Shown here: piece by piece, positions 21,001 through 32,600 of the stretch
Layout of the letters: the number at the start of each line of letters is the position of its first letter
How positions within the stretch are numbered: position 1 is the first letter of the stretch
DNA from: Zopfochytrium polystomum
Taxonomy: Eukaryota; Chytridiomycota; Chytridiomycetes; Chytridiales; Chytridiaceae
Reading direction: 5' to 3'
Length of the DNA stretch: 64,000 nucleotides
Assembly: GCA_025765615.1 (NCBI GenBank)
Contig: JAIVFJ010000015.1
Coordinates: 62,001 to 126,000 of the forward strand
Made by a program: the position numbers and the translations under genes
The notes under the pieces: generated by a model
The model's database searches: none
The model's input: only the letters and a program-made list of their open reading frames with translations
What the model was told of the DNA's origin: nothing

Positions 21001-22130
21001 ACTCACTGCCACTTCCACAACTGCTGAAATTGCTGCTCTCCTTGCTGCCCTCACCATCACTGCAAAGCTTTCCCTGCCCCTCACTTTCCGACTTGACAAT
21101 CTTGGAGTGGTTCACACCTTTGAGAAACTCTTTCCCTCTAACTGCTTTAGTTCCCATCCGCACAGCAAGCTCAACACACCCCCTCTCTCTGATTCCCTCC
21201 ATCATCTTTTGCACACCACTTCCCACCCCACCCTTTGGGCAATGCGTTGCAGCCATTCTACAGTCTTGGATTGGCCCCCCTCCACAAGTTTCCTGGGTTT
21301 GTGGACACAACGGCGACGCTGGCAACGAACGAGCAGACAAGCTGGCATCATCTGTACCCTCGACTTCTGACCCAACTTTGTTACCAATCCTCTCACAACA
21401 GATCCTCCCAGCCACCGCCTTCATCTCAAATACCCCGGTCTTTGGCCAACTTCGACGACAACTGCGACTCCTCACAGGTTTTTCTCACCATTTTGCACTT
21501 CTGAACACCTCAGCCTTTGCCCACATCACCCACAACCCTGACCTGGTTCATTGGGAAGCCACATTTCTTGCTCTCCACTCTGGAATTAAACCCTCTTTCC
21601 TCTTTGGCACCCTCCCTGGCTCTGCTCGTCACAAGTATCGACTTCAAATCCTCAGCAACACTTTGTCCACCCAAAAAGTTCTACACCAACGACACCCTCA
21701 AGTCTACCCTGATGGGCTCTGTCGTCGATGCCACCATGCTCTGGAAACCACAGAGCATGTCTGGCAATGCCCTGCAGCTGCTGACGCCATTGCCATGATT
21801 TGCAACACCCTTGCTGAAACTCTTTCCTCCTCTGTTCCTCCTGCACCTCATGGTCGCTCTCCTCCCCAAGCTCATCCCATTTACTGGCTCTCCCACCCTG
21901 AATTTCTCTTTGATCATCAATCTTGTATCAATTTTTCCTCCCTCCTTCGTGGCTTCATCCCTCAATCCATTTATGACTCCCTATTCTCACTTGATAACCC
22001 TGCTGCCTCTGTCCTTAAAACCCTTGTCACCGCTTTCCATCAGCTCCTTCTTGATGCCCATCAACTTATTTGGATCCCCTGTTGCGACGACACTATCTCT
22101 TGGAGAAGTCAAGTCCATCAAGCCCTCTGA
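18079..22130 (+). pseudogene. LINE ORF2: AP-endonuclease, (deleted) RT, RNase H, zinc motif
   Basis: The endonuclease starts at RFATWNICCAFP, with the LAIQETG glutamate and GVGFIISSS, then shifts frame near 18,465 into YWFGDWNAITDP and SSRLDSIWLSPP. The final SDH is degenerate. From 18.84 to 19.68 kb is linker and fingers-side sequence. The palm with the YxDD motif is absent, and at 19.6 kb the frame resumes in the thumb/connection (KKMGDKIASYLIRNILLPRV). RNase H follows with FETDGSLRKEG, TAEIAALLAAL, FRLDNLGVVHT and, in another frame, VCGHNGDAGNERADKLASS. A CRRC....TEHVWQC motif is near the C-terminus. At least three frame changes and the missing palm make it dead. Confidence 0.85.
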
Positions 22131-22959
22131 CAAGCACTCCAAGCCCCGCAGATCCCCTCCACCAAATTCCCAGGCCTCTCACCCTCATTCTGCAGCCCCT
22201 CACCCACTGTCTTCTCCAAACATCAACTCTTCCCTCCCTCCCACTCCATCATCCCACAGAACTCGTAACAGCTCTTCACAACCCTCTCAACCTTGCTGCA
22301 CCACGTGTAGTCGCCAGCACTCCACTGACACTTGCCCAGGCATCTGGCTTTTGCGCACCAAGGCTTCTTCCAGATGGATTGACCACTACCTCGGCCACAT
22401 AAAACTTGTTGCAGGCATTGTCTGGCTTCACCACACAATACAACTCCCCTCACGCCAACAAGCAAGAGCCACTCGTCACCCATCTCCTGCTGAGCCCCCT
22501 GACGTTCACTGAGCCACTGTTGCCCTTCTCAATCTTGACATGGGCTGTACCCTAATCTGACTTATCCCAACCCTCCGACTTTTCACAGCTGCTCCCCTCT
22601 CTTACACTGACCTCCTTCAGACCCACTTCGCTATTTTCTTGATTCTGTGTTTTCCCCTTCTCCTTTGATCATTGTGGCTTTATGTGCGTTGGAGATGCCT
22701 GACAACCATGTAAGTCCGTAGCACATGGGGTGGGTTTGCTGAGGTGATACCTGGACGTAGTCCATTATGGTTCACCGTTGATGGCTCTTTCTCTTCCCAC
22801 CAGCCCCTCTGGGGCTGGAACAATAAATAAAAAAAAAAATAAAAATAGAGCTCCTGATCTGGGGGAGCGGAGGTTGATTGCTGCTGGCACACAGGGCCAG
22901 CAGCAACTCGCAGTCAAGGGATGTGGAAGTTGACTGTGACATCCAGCCCATACCTGCCC

Positions 22960-24584
22960 ACCAGAGAGCTTTCAATCGCTTGCCGCAGCAAGAAGGCTCA
23001 CCCCAGAGATGCTGACATATTTCAACAGCCTGCACAATGCTGGCCTTTCCGCACAATCCATCATGCAGGCCCATCGATCGAAGTTTCCAGAAATGCTGGC
23101 CATCCCAGAAGGATATAGCAAACATGAGCCAAAAGCGACGCTGGGATCGACTGGAAAATGGATCATCGACTGAGGCATTGCTGGATAAGCTTGACACAGA
23201 GGGATACCACAATCGATATGTGCTCGAAGCGAAAGGTGCTCACAGCGTGAACCGAAAGCTGCAGGCACTGTTTTTTGCTCCCCCAAACGGAATCAATGAG
23301 ATTTGCAAACAACCAACCGTTCTTTTGATGGACTGTACCTAAAAGACCAATCAGTTTCGTCTTCCACTCTTGAACATTGTGACAGTTTCTGAAAATAACA
23401 GGACAGTCAACGTGGCTTCGCGTTTTTGTCAAAGGAGGAAACAGCTGACTATTTGTGGGCACTCCAGTGCCTCAGAGAACTACTTGTACGCGACCCAAAT
23501 GTGATCGTCACAGATCGCGAGCTGGCCCTGATGCGCGCGATTGACATCGTTTTCCCGACAACTGCAAACATTCTGTGCATTTGGCACATCAACAAAAACG
23601 TCCTTGCCAAGCTCAAAACCGTGCTCACCGGGGCTGGAAGTTCAGAGATCATCAAAAAGGTGATGCAAGATTGGCAGCGACTGGTTGGAAGTTCAACGGA
23701 GGGCTTATATCACGAAGGGAAGCGGCAATTCTTGGAAGCTCTTCAAAATACAAACTGCCCTGCAGCGTTGAACGAATACTTTGACGGTTGGCTGCAGCAC
23801 AAGGAAAGCTTTGTCGCTGCCTGGGTCGATTCTTACCTTCACCTGGGTCACAAGGCCACTTCTCGAGTTGAGGGAAATCACAACGTCGTGAAGAACTCCA
23901 TCAAGGTGTCAACAAAAGATCTGCTTGGCGCATTTGATGGCATTCACCATGCAATCAAGGATCAATAGCACCATGAAGCCTGGCATCGATCGAGGTCGCT
24001 GAGTCGAAAAGTAACAAAGCATGACGTACCTTTTCTCTGGCCAGGAATCAGTGTTGTATCCCTTTACGCCCTCAACAAACTACTTGAGCAGTTAAATCAA
24101 GTCAGCAGCATTAGTGACAATGAACAGTGCTCAGGTCGCTTTACCACAACATTTGGATTGCCATGCAAACACTAGATCGCAGGTTCTTTGAGAGCTGGCC
24201 AAACGCTGAATGTTGCAAGCCTGGATGCGCACTGGCTAATCAAGATCCAGGACAGCCAGCAATCACTCCAAACTACTGACGCTGTTGTGAACAATCTCAC
24301 TGAGATAATCCAAAAGGCACCAACATTGACAGCAGCAAATGACAGCGCCTGTTGGATCAAGTGAATGAGATTATTAATGGATCTGTGCAGCAGTACATTG
24401 TGGAGCCAGCTGCAGCTGCCGCCCATGGGCGGCCAACAGCAGCCCAGAAGCGAAGACTACCTTCTAATTCCACCAGGTGCAATCCTTGTTGATTCGAGAT
24501 CGTGGATGCACAAGAGCAGCAACGCAAGTGCGGTTGATGCCATCAGTATGGGCACAACCGACGAACCTGCACAGCAGACGTGAA
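22960..24584 (+). pseudogene. MULE transposase (FAR1/Mutator-like)
   Basis: Fragments in several frames line up as one transposase. The N-terminal helical part has NAGLSAQSIMQAHRSKFPEM. The first catalytic Asp is in TVLLMDCT, followed at once by a TAA stop (23,339-23,341) where Tyr is expected before KTNQFRLPLLNIV. Next is a 180-residue clean frame (23,426-23,968) with DYLWALQCLRELL, VIVTDRELALMRAID and ILCIWHINKNVLAKLK. A SWIM-like FTTTFGLPCKH and a terminal knuckle CHQYGHNRRTC follow, each separated by stops. Such enzymes cut and paste MULEs. This one is inactive. Confidence 0.8.
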
Positions 24585-24660
24585 CTAGACTTGGGTGGAG
24601 ATGGGCGAAGCCGCAGCGTCGACAGCCTTGGGATGGGTGAAGCGGCGGCCTCGGCAGCTG

Positions 24661-24830
24661 TTTTGTCTGCTCTGGCAATGGAAGGAAAGGAACATTGAAA
24701 AGGAAGAAAAATCCAACAAGCAAAAAAGGATCAGGCGAAAAAAAGGAGACAAACAACAGAGGATGTGGGGGAATAATGAATGAGGGCAACATGACCACTT
24801 AGTGGTTGAGGGCGACAATTAGCAAAATCC
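24661..24830 (-). repeat. Right terminal inverted repeat of the MULE
   Basis: Reverse complement of the left terminus at 16,142-16,304, differing by a handful of substitutions and homopolymer-length changes. Confidence 0.8.
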
Positions 24831-25839
24831 ATACACACCCCAAAACGGGCAGAAGGTTCGAGGGTATTCCGGCTCCGCCTGGGTTCAACAAGTATTCGTG
24901 ACAAAGCTTGGAGAAGGTTGGGGGCACTCATGTTGAACCAAGGTCCGACATGTCATGTCTGGCGCAGACGTGGTAGTCAGATGCTGTGGGAATATTTCCT
25001 CGTCGTTACACACACACACGCACGCACAGAGCGAAACTGAATGGGGCTTGGTGTGCGTGTGCGACTTAATATCCCCCAAAAGCCTGCGCCCTTCTCTCGA
25101 CCACCTCATCTGCCGATCCCACGCTGAGGTCCGTTCCTGTTGTGTGCTGTGGAAGCTGCCCTCGACTCGATCGTGTACACCCCCTTCGTCCCTGGCTTAA
25201 TCATATCCACCATACTCAGTTCAGATGAAATCGATGACATCGGCTCAACTTTTGCCGTTGCACAGACTCCACCGCTCCACCTCACACTCGGACACAACCT
25301 GCCCTGAGCAGCTTCACAAAACTCATTCGCAGGCATCGCCACACATTCTCTTGATATTACCCAGCGTCGTCTTTCGGCATCTGCAGAGGGAATCACAAGC
25401 ACCGGATGGACGATCAACTGCAATGAGGTCAGGGTGGCTCCCAATTGTAATCGATCCCGTCCCAACCCTTTCACCTTGCAGTCGCTACCTTGTCTTTCCC
25501 CCTTTTCCCTCCCGCCATTGATTTCGTTTTTCACAGCTACATACGCCCAGACCATCTGCAACACCATCCCCAACGTCTGTTAGCAGTGTCTCGTCCCCGT
25601 AGTTGCGCACCGCTTCCTTTGCATCTTTGTGATTGCATAATCTGAGATCCTGGCTGAGTGAGTCACAGACAAGAGATGGCAGCCAGGAAGAACGAGTGGC
25701 TGTTGCGAGCTGACACTGCTCAAAGTCGGGTGGCAGGCTTGAGCCTAGCCAGTCATGCGACAAACGGCTGAGGGCTGGACCTGTGCTTACAGGCAGACAT
25801 GGGAATTGGTGTGAGCCACTTTAATAAGATCTTGTCAAT
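24831..25839. other. Intergenic
   Basis: About 1 kb with no recognised gene. It contains a short (CA)n patch at 25,005-25,025. The overlapping frames on both strands show no domain. Confidence 0.45.
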
Positions 25840-26205
25840 TTGACCAACCAATTGTTCTCGATGTCCTCTGAGTGGCGCTGCTTTCCATGCAACTGCGAGT
25901 TCGAATACAAAAGCATACTGGACTGGCACTTACGCACTCAAAAGCACCAAGTTAGTACGTCTCTTTTCGGCGAGTTGGAGAATGCAGATCACTTGGCTGG
26001 GCCTTCAAATGACAGGCGATCAGACAGCTGCGCTTGGGATTTCCCTCCACGGGGTGGAACGAGCGATCCATGTGTTGGTGCCAGTGAAGGTGATGTTGCC
26101 TCAGCACCAGACAATTGCAGTGGCAACAAGCAGTATTTTTCGGGAAGTCAATCATTCCATTCGGAGTCGGACTCCCGGAGCAAGATGTCAGAATTGGATG
26201 AGTAG
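25840..26205 (+). CDS. C2H2 zinc-finger N-terminal fragment, probably transposon-derived
   Basis: A 121-codon frame with one C2H2 finger near the start (WRCFPCNCEFEYKSILDWHLRTQKH; Cys-x2-Cys, then His-x5-His), followed by an acidic, Ser-rich linker and a stop. The next plus-strand fragments downstream look like the continuation of a decayed DNA-transposon protein. A lone N-terminal finger followed by a long linker is typical of some fungal Plavaka/KDZ transposases, but I cannot confirm that family. It could instead be a degenerate host gene. Confidence 0.35.
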   Translation: MTNQLFSMSSEWRCFPCNCEFEYKSILDWHLRTQKHQVSTSLFGELENADHLAGPSNDRRSDSCAWDFPPRGGTSDPCVGASEGDVASAPDNCSGNKQYFSGSQSFHSESDSRSKMSELDE

Positions 26206-26353
26206 CTGGGGCCTTTAGACCCATCAGATGAAAGTGAATATGATGAAATTGATTTCGTAATGCACAGCAGCCCAGAGCCAAATACGGAAAATCAAGACCA
26301 ATCTGGTCCGTCAATGTGCGTGCCCCAATCTAACTGCTAACCTTGCCATAACA

Positions 26354-27560
26354 TTGGCAAATAAAACTTCACACCCTAATATTCAACGTAATGCATCAGA
26401 AACTCCATCTCCACCAAATTTACCATTCTACTTTGATGTTCCAACTCTGCATATGAAATTGGCACAATTCTTCAGTCAGCAGCCTTTTCGATTTCCAAAT
26501 CCAATGAAGAGAGCAATTTTGCAACTTCTTGTATATTCGGAGTCCATGATGTTCCCAGTTTGCACAAAATCAAACAAATCCAGAAACTTGCAGTGGACAT
26601 ATGTCAAGTTACTTTTTTTATTTTTTATATTGTTCCAGCTCCGAAGGGCCAACGGAAGAGAAAGCGCCATCAACAGTGCACCGTCATAGACTACGTCCAG
26701 GCATCACCTCAGCAAACCCACCCCATGCACTACGGACTTACAGGGCCATCAGGCATCTCCATCGCGCCACTCCATGTGATTCAAGACCGTACTCTTTCTT
26801 GTAGCCTTCACCAGCTGGCGTCGTGACTTGAACCCTGGGCCCATGAGTGACAGATACCCAGACCCCCCATGCTTTCCCAGCTAGGCTCTTGTAAGGGGCC
26901 ATATGTCAAGTTACTACTCGAAAGTTCAATACTTCAACTGGAAAATTGATCTATTACAATTCTATTGCAGACACAATCCAATTAGAGCTTGCAAAGCCAG
27001 AGATCTGGAATTATCTCCACTTTTATCCAACACTTGACGATTATGTCCGTGAATTAAGTGGATGTAGCAAATGGCTGTACTCAATCTCATCACCAATGGT
27101 GCCCGGAGTGGGGAGAGGGAAGTCATTTTGCTGAAGAGGTTTATTCTCTACAAAATGGCAGTACCCATGCAGGAACATTTTACATTACAACCTTTGCATA
27201 TGATTGTCTCAACAGAGAGATGGTGTGTGGTTTGGCTACCAATGTGACTTGAGTGACAATGTTCTCCTCATTGACCAAACAGCAGCAGTGCAATTCCCGA
27301 CGATTTGCCTAATTTCACTGTGCCCACATTTGCATCGACACATCCTCCCCAGTCACAAAAAGTCATCATTGCATGTTACTTTCATCTGGAGTGTCAGTTG
27401 CTTCTTGGACTGGAACAAGTACAAGCTGCATTGCTTTTGCCTTTTTGCACAAGGTTCGAGGGGTTGGGGTTGGCATCACCAAGGGATCAATTCGCATGGA
27501 TCTCTGCTTTTGCTTGAGCTTCCGGCAGCTATCTTCCTCCAAAATCATTTTCAGAGCTGA
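26354..27560 (+). pseudogene. Decayed DNA-transposon ORF, family uncertain
   Basis: Broken plus-strand frames include FDVPTLHMKLAQFFSQQPFR, KRAILQLLVYSESM and, further on, HFAEEVYSLQNGSTHAGTFY with NREMVCGLATNV. The first is split by a SINE insertion at 26,614. The order and spacing, after the zinc finger at 25.86 kb, suggest the N-terminal half of a large fungal transposase. Stops and frame changes are frequent. The function is not established. An alternative is a degenerate host gene. Confidence 0.3.
26614..26899 (-). mobile_element. tRNA-headed SINE with LINE-like tail (286 bp)
   Basis: Flanked by perfect 16-bp target duplications CATATGTCAAGTTACT at 26,598-26,613 and 26,900-26,915. Read on the minus strand, it begins with a tRNA-like head: A-box-like TAGCTGGGAAAGC and B-box GGGTTCAAGTC. 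It continues into the roughly 170-bp tail shared with the LINE at 22.69 kb (GTAAGTCCGTAGTGCATGGG ... GGAGCTGGAACAAT) and ends in an A-rich run. This is the expected structure of a SINE mobilised by the partner LINE. Confidence 0.8.
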
Positions 27561-28932
27561 AGGATAGTTCCAAGAGAAAAGCTTCTTCTCTGTGGTTCTA
27601 TCAATGTAAGTTGAGCCATTTGCTGATTTGGTGAGTGAGAAGCCACGCTTGGAATCTGAGGTATTTATGAATTTTTCAACAACAAGAGAAGATCGGACTG
27701 AGCTCATCATTTCAGTGGCAGTTGACTGATCATTTCTGTACCATTTTGATGAGCTCAATTACAACACTTTCCTGTCATTTTTGCTCTTCCTTCCAAGGCC
27801 ACCACTGCAATTTTTCTCTCAAATAATTCGAAATCTCTGCTCAGCAGGATTTGAACTCAAGGCACGAGTATTGAGAACTGGACAGGGAGGTCTTCCTTCA
27901 GAGAGAGCCTGCTGAAGATGCAATTTGTTGCATGCAATGTTTTCCAGGTATGTTATCTGGGCAATCAGAGCAGTTGCATTCATGATGACACCCCAAACAA
28001 CTTCGCTGTTCAGCCCTTTAAAGTGGTTCGTGGCTGAATGAACCTGGGCTAGTTCTTCTCCAATAGAACTGCGAAAAAACTGAAGAATTGATTGACAGGC
28101 AGACATTCGCTGATGGTTTGAAAGCCCTTGCCTGTCAAAAGCTTCATAAAATTTTCCAACCATAGAAGCAAAGTCAGCCTCCCGCTCATGTCCGAGGGAC
28201 CGGAGTGTAGCAAGAACAGCTGGGCTCCAGAACAAGGTCCCTTGCTCAACATCCATTGCATCACGCTTCCACCATGACTCAGGAAGTACTGAACTGTCTG
28301 CTTTGGTTACTTCTCTCCAAGCCTGTGGATTCAGGCCTGCAAAGCCACCTCCTTTTTTTTTTATTTATTTTATATTGTTCTGGCCCCAAAGGGCCGACGG
28401 GAAGAGAAAGCGCCATCAACAGTGAACTGTTATAGACTACCTCCAGGTATCACCTCAGCAAACCCACCCCATGCACTACGGACTTACAGGGTCGTCAGGC
28501 ATCTCCACTGCACCACTCCTTGTGATTCAAGACCGTACTCTTTCATGTTGCCCTGCAAAGCCATCTTCATCCAAAAAGATCAAAACTATTATATTTCAAG
28601 CGCAGGTACCTCAAGTGAGACATCATTCCACGAAGAAGGCATCACATACTCTGGGATGAAATGAGTACTCAAGTCCAACCTACCTTTTCTCGTTGGCACA
28701 AATTGTCTTCCACAAACCATTTCACTGTCGTTCCAGTAACATCTGCTGCACCATGAAATCTGCCTGTTCTTAGGCTGAAGGTGACAGGCACAGTCTTTCC
28801 AATCATCAGGGTTAGGGTTATAAAAATATGGCTTGGAGTCTCTGATTCCAATTTCTTTGCTGCAGCAACAATCATGGCAGTTCTCTCAGGGTCTGTTGGT
28901 TTAACTGCTGGCTCAGCAAGCTCACCAAGCAA
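27366..28932 (-). pseudogene. Unidentified minus-strand reading frames, probably one decayed gene
   Basis: Three minus-strand frames are in order. 28932-28669 contains HIFITLTLMIGKTVPVTFSL and TVKWFVEDNLCQ. 28256-27819 has a helical frame with FWSPAVLATLRSLGHE, QSILQFFRSSIGEEL and ALIAQITYLENIACNK. 27758-27366 is a Lys/Arg-rich frame with KKLFSWNYPSALKMILEE. A SINE tail at 28,353-28,551 interrupts the series. I do not recognise a domain. The setting among transposon relics suggests a transposase or accessory gene, but a host gene is possible. Confidence 0.3.
28353..28551 (-). mobile_element. 5'-truncated SINE/LINE tail copy
   Basis: The same tail family as 26,614-26,899 in the same orientation, without the tRNA-like head. 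The flanking CCTGCAAAGCCA occurs on both sides (28,336-28,347 and 28,552-28,563), with similar bases continuing, and is a probable target duplication. Confidence 0.75.
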
Positions 28933-28969
28933 TCAAGGGACAAGCGTCAGCAAGGGCAAGCGTGGGCAG

Positions 28970-29200
28970 CCAGGTTGCAGTTGCAGACCACGCTGACGCG
29001 GAGGAGGCGGCGCAGGTGGTGCAGGTCGGCGGTGCAGGGCAGTGGCGCGATGGCTGGAAGGGCTGAGCCAAGTTGGAACCCAGTGTGGTAGGGCAATGGT
29101 GGGCAGATGGGTCGTGGTTGCAGATCGTGCTGAAGCGGTGGCACCGAAGCGCGCGACAGCTGGAAGGGCCGAGCCAAGTTGGAACCCAGTGTGGTACGAC
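28970..29200. repeat. Two-copy tandem duplication (about 108-bp period)
   Basis: GCTGGAAGGGC(T/C)GAGCCA followed by AGTTGGAACCCAGTGTGGTA occurs at about 29,051 and again at about 29,159, with related GTTGCAGA(C/T)C(A/G)(C/T)GCTGA sequence before each. The second copy leads into the 5' flank of the copia element. It may be part of a 5' LTR or leader, but no match to the 7.07-kb LTR was seen. Confidence 0.7.
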
Positions 29201-29612
29201 TTTTTTGCTCGTTTTTTCAATGTTTCTACTTTTTTTTCACCTCCCACTAATTGGGTTGTCTTTTTCTCTCTGATTGCCGTCAAAAAAACGATTCTTCGTG
29301 GGCTACTTGAGGGGTCTGGGAGAGCTCTCCAGAGCAAGAAGAGACCAGCTGAGCGACTGATCGAGCGAGCGATACTCCATCAAGGAATTGAACCAAAGCC
29401 GTCCACTGCTTCAAGAAAGCAATCAATCAAGCAAACCCAACCTGAAATCGTGACAAACGACTCACGACAAGAGCGAGTTGAACCGACCATCCATCGATCA
29501 CCACCACCGATCAAACAATCACCTTCACCAGTTAGCTAAACAGCCACTGTCCCCTCACCCACTGATCACGAGATGTATTTCTCTCGAAAACGAACCTTTG
29601 CCCTGACACAAT

Positions 29613-32600
29613 ATGAGTGTCAAACCAGTCCACCAGGCTCTCAATAACCTTATCTACTTTGACACATGGTACGAAGACGTACTTGGCTACCTTGCTGGCA
29701 AGGATGCACTTGCTACTGTGAGCCTTCAAGCAGCACAACATGCCAGCGCCGCTGTTGGCACAGCCGCCAGAGCTGGAGTTGGAGCTGCTGGAGGTGGTGC
29801 TGACGGAGGTGGTGCTGATGCAGCTGCTGCTGCTGGAGCCGCTGCTGGAGCTGGCCCAGCTGCCACTGGTGCAGGATTCGTCAACTGGACAGCTGCAGCA
29901 CCCCGTGATCAGATGTCATGCATATCCTCCCAGTGCATGTACCCAACCACCCACAGCATGTCAGCTACTGGACCTTCAGTGACGACAGAACTGTCTTTCC
30001 TGCAACCTACGCAGAAAACAAGCCGGCCATGATGCACATTTGGAATCATGTTGGCGAAAACCTCAAGCAAAAGATTAGCGGCATCCACTTTGTCTTCAAG
30101 GCCCTTGCCGAACTCAAGTGTAAAGTCGGCTGTGTCAACCCTGCACAGATTATGAACCTTATTGACAAGTTCAAGAAACTTTGAGAAAGAAAGAATCACG
30201 GACTTCCAACAGAAATTTGAGACACACTATGCATCCCTACAGCAAGCACAGGAACTCACTCCAATCGACATGCGTGACCAGATTGACATAACCCTAAGTT
30301 TTTGTTCTGCTGTCCATGTACTAAACCAAAGTTTCAAGAACAACAAATACTGGTTTCCCCAAGTCAACCACTATATGGGCAAGATTGATGATGGCACCAT
30401 CACAGACATCACGAGTCTGTTTGACTACCTGAAGATTATGGAGGCCTGCAACCGCGATCCTGAAGATTTTGTGGAGCCACCTGCCGACCCAGCGAACAAG
30501 GCAGCCTTACTCAGTGGTCCCCAAGGTCGAAGGAATGATGGCCACTCCTGACGGGCAGACAGGTCAGAGCAGCGCCATGCTTGCTTTGACTCTCGTGAGA
30601 AGCTACGCAGCAACCATCAGGAGAGGCCTCATAAGGAACAACCTGACTGAGGTGGTTGTCAGTACCAGGAGGAGTCTGAGCGTCGCCGCAGCCAGAGAGA
30701 GAGGAACAGCAACAACAACCCACCTGCAGCATCAGCAACTGTGGACCAACAGCAACGAGATGCTTCAGTAGTTGACAGTGTTGTCGTCTGTCACCAGTGT
30801 GGCCTCAAGAACCACTATGCCAGAGACTGCCTTGCAAAGAAAGCAGATGCTCCAGTTGCCCTTGTTGCAGCCCTGGACGCCTCGCAGTCTCTCAGCGAGT
30901 ATGAGACTGAGTCTGACTACAGTGATTCAGGGGAGTCAAATTTTCAGTATGCCCGAGGCTTCCACCTCAGGCGCACCAAAAGAGAACCTCTAAGAGAGAC
31001 GGGAAGTTCTTTGCCTCTATGGATGTGGATAAACCTGGCACCATATTCAACAGAAGCGATAGAACTCCCGTTGGTTGTTGCACTAAACGTCTAGGGCTCC
31101 ACTTCCTCGTCACCAAGAATTTTGAGACTTCACTGTCTCAGCCATACCTCTGCCACCATCATCGCCCTTGTCCACTGCAAACACTTCCCAAGCTCAGACA
31201 GGCAATTACCTGTCGTGAGCAAGGCCGAGAGACTCCAGATTGCAGAGGTTGAAAGACTTCATCGCGCCCTGGGACACATTGGCTTCCAGCGCCTTGGCTA
31301 TATGCTCCACCACCAGACGACAGCAGACCTACTGCCCATTGATGCTTCACACCCCACAAAGTGCCAAACTTGTGTCACTGCCAAGATGTGCCAAAAGCCA
31401 TTCCCAGAGCATGATGAGGAAGAACTCCCATTTGCCCACACCCTCAATGTCGATGTCAACTCCATCCCCATTACTTCCTTTGATGGTTACAACTACGCAA
31501 TCACTGTCGTTTGCGAGAGCAGCTGTTTCTCTTGGGACATTCCTATTGCTTGCAAGAGCGATGCATTACTGTTTCTAATTTGCCTGCTTCTCTTTCTTGA
31601 GAAAACAGAGGGACTCAAAGTACAGGCCATCCAATTGGATTGTGGCAAGGAGAGCTTCAATCGGATCTTCAAGTCCTTCTGCGACTCCCATGGAATTCAG
31701 CTCAAAGGCGTCTCCTTCAAGCACAGCCCAGATGAACTCTGTTGCAGAACGCCACATCCAAACCGTCACGGACATGACCTGGTCACTTCTACTTGGCGCA
31801 CCTAATGTTCCACTCACATTTTGGAGCTACGCTTATTGTCAAGCTTCGCAAATCAAGAACTGTCTACCAAACATCCAATGTGGCATAGTTTCTGGGCCCA
31901 GTGATCTGGAGAATTTGCCCAGGTCCAGCGCAGAGGCTCATCAGCAGGCAGGTCGGGATGGTGAGGGCCCTGCGTCGCCAGACGTCTTGAGTTCTCTATC
32001 CGCAAGGAGTATTGACAGGCCCAGTGGTGAAGTGGACCCTGCTGCATCAGGTGAAGTGCTACCCGCTGACAGCGCCTGTTGTGCAAGATGTGCTGTTTGC
32101 GTGTGAGCCTGACGAGGACTTAGATGATAACGATATCCAGCCAGTCTATGAGTCTGATTCTGACGATGAAGACAGACTCCTTTACGCCCTCAACGTCAAC
32201 TCCAACTCAATCAAAGTATCCCCAGACACATACAAGGATCCACTGAAGCGCAAGGAAGCCATGGCATCGCCTCATGCAGAGCAGTGGAGGAGGCTGGTGA
32301 TATGCTTCGCAAGATGGGAGTCTTTGTGGAGTCAGCAGCTCCTCCTGACACCAACATCGTCAGCTGCAAGTGGGTCTACAAGCTTAAGTTAAAACTTGAT
32401 GGCACCATTTGAGCGGTTCAGTGCTCGACTCATTGCTTGTGGATTCACCCAGCAGCCTGGCGTTGACTTCACCCTCACCTACTCACCAGTTATTAGAGGC
32501 AACACACTTCGTGTGATGATTGCCCTCAGCACCCTGTACGGCTTGGACATGGAGAAGATCTACATCTCCTCAGCCTACCTGTATGGGATCCTAGACATAC

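Larger units (their letters stand above)
16465..22850 (+). mobile_element. LINE (APE-type non-LTR retrotransposon), defective
   Basis: The 5' part shares CCTTGTCAA..ACACTCAAGAC and a CAGAT-rich minisatellite with the copy at 37 kb, which sets the approximate start. The order is minisatellite 5' region, ORF1 with coiled coil, and ORF2 with endonuclease, connection/thumb, RNase H and a CCHC-type motif. The 3' tail (22.69-22.85 kb) ends in AACAATAAATAAAAAA. The same tail occurs at 39.0-39.16 kb and, inverted, at 26.6 and 28.35 kb. The reverse-transcriptase core is missing and several frameshifts are present, so it is not autonomous. Confidence 0.85.
16142..24830 (+). mobile_element. MULE-type transposon with a LINE nested inside
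   Basis: The left end (GGATTTTGCTAATTGTCGCC at 16,142) and the reverse complement of the right end at 24,830 share about 165 bp with only a few differences, ending at GCAGACAAAAC. They enclose a decayed Mutator-like transposase (22.96-24.58 kb, plus strand) and a LINE of about 6.4 kb. No 9-bp target duplication was recognised at the outer borders. The simplest reading is a MULE whose 5' untranslated part was hit by a LINE. Confidence 0.65.
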
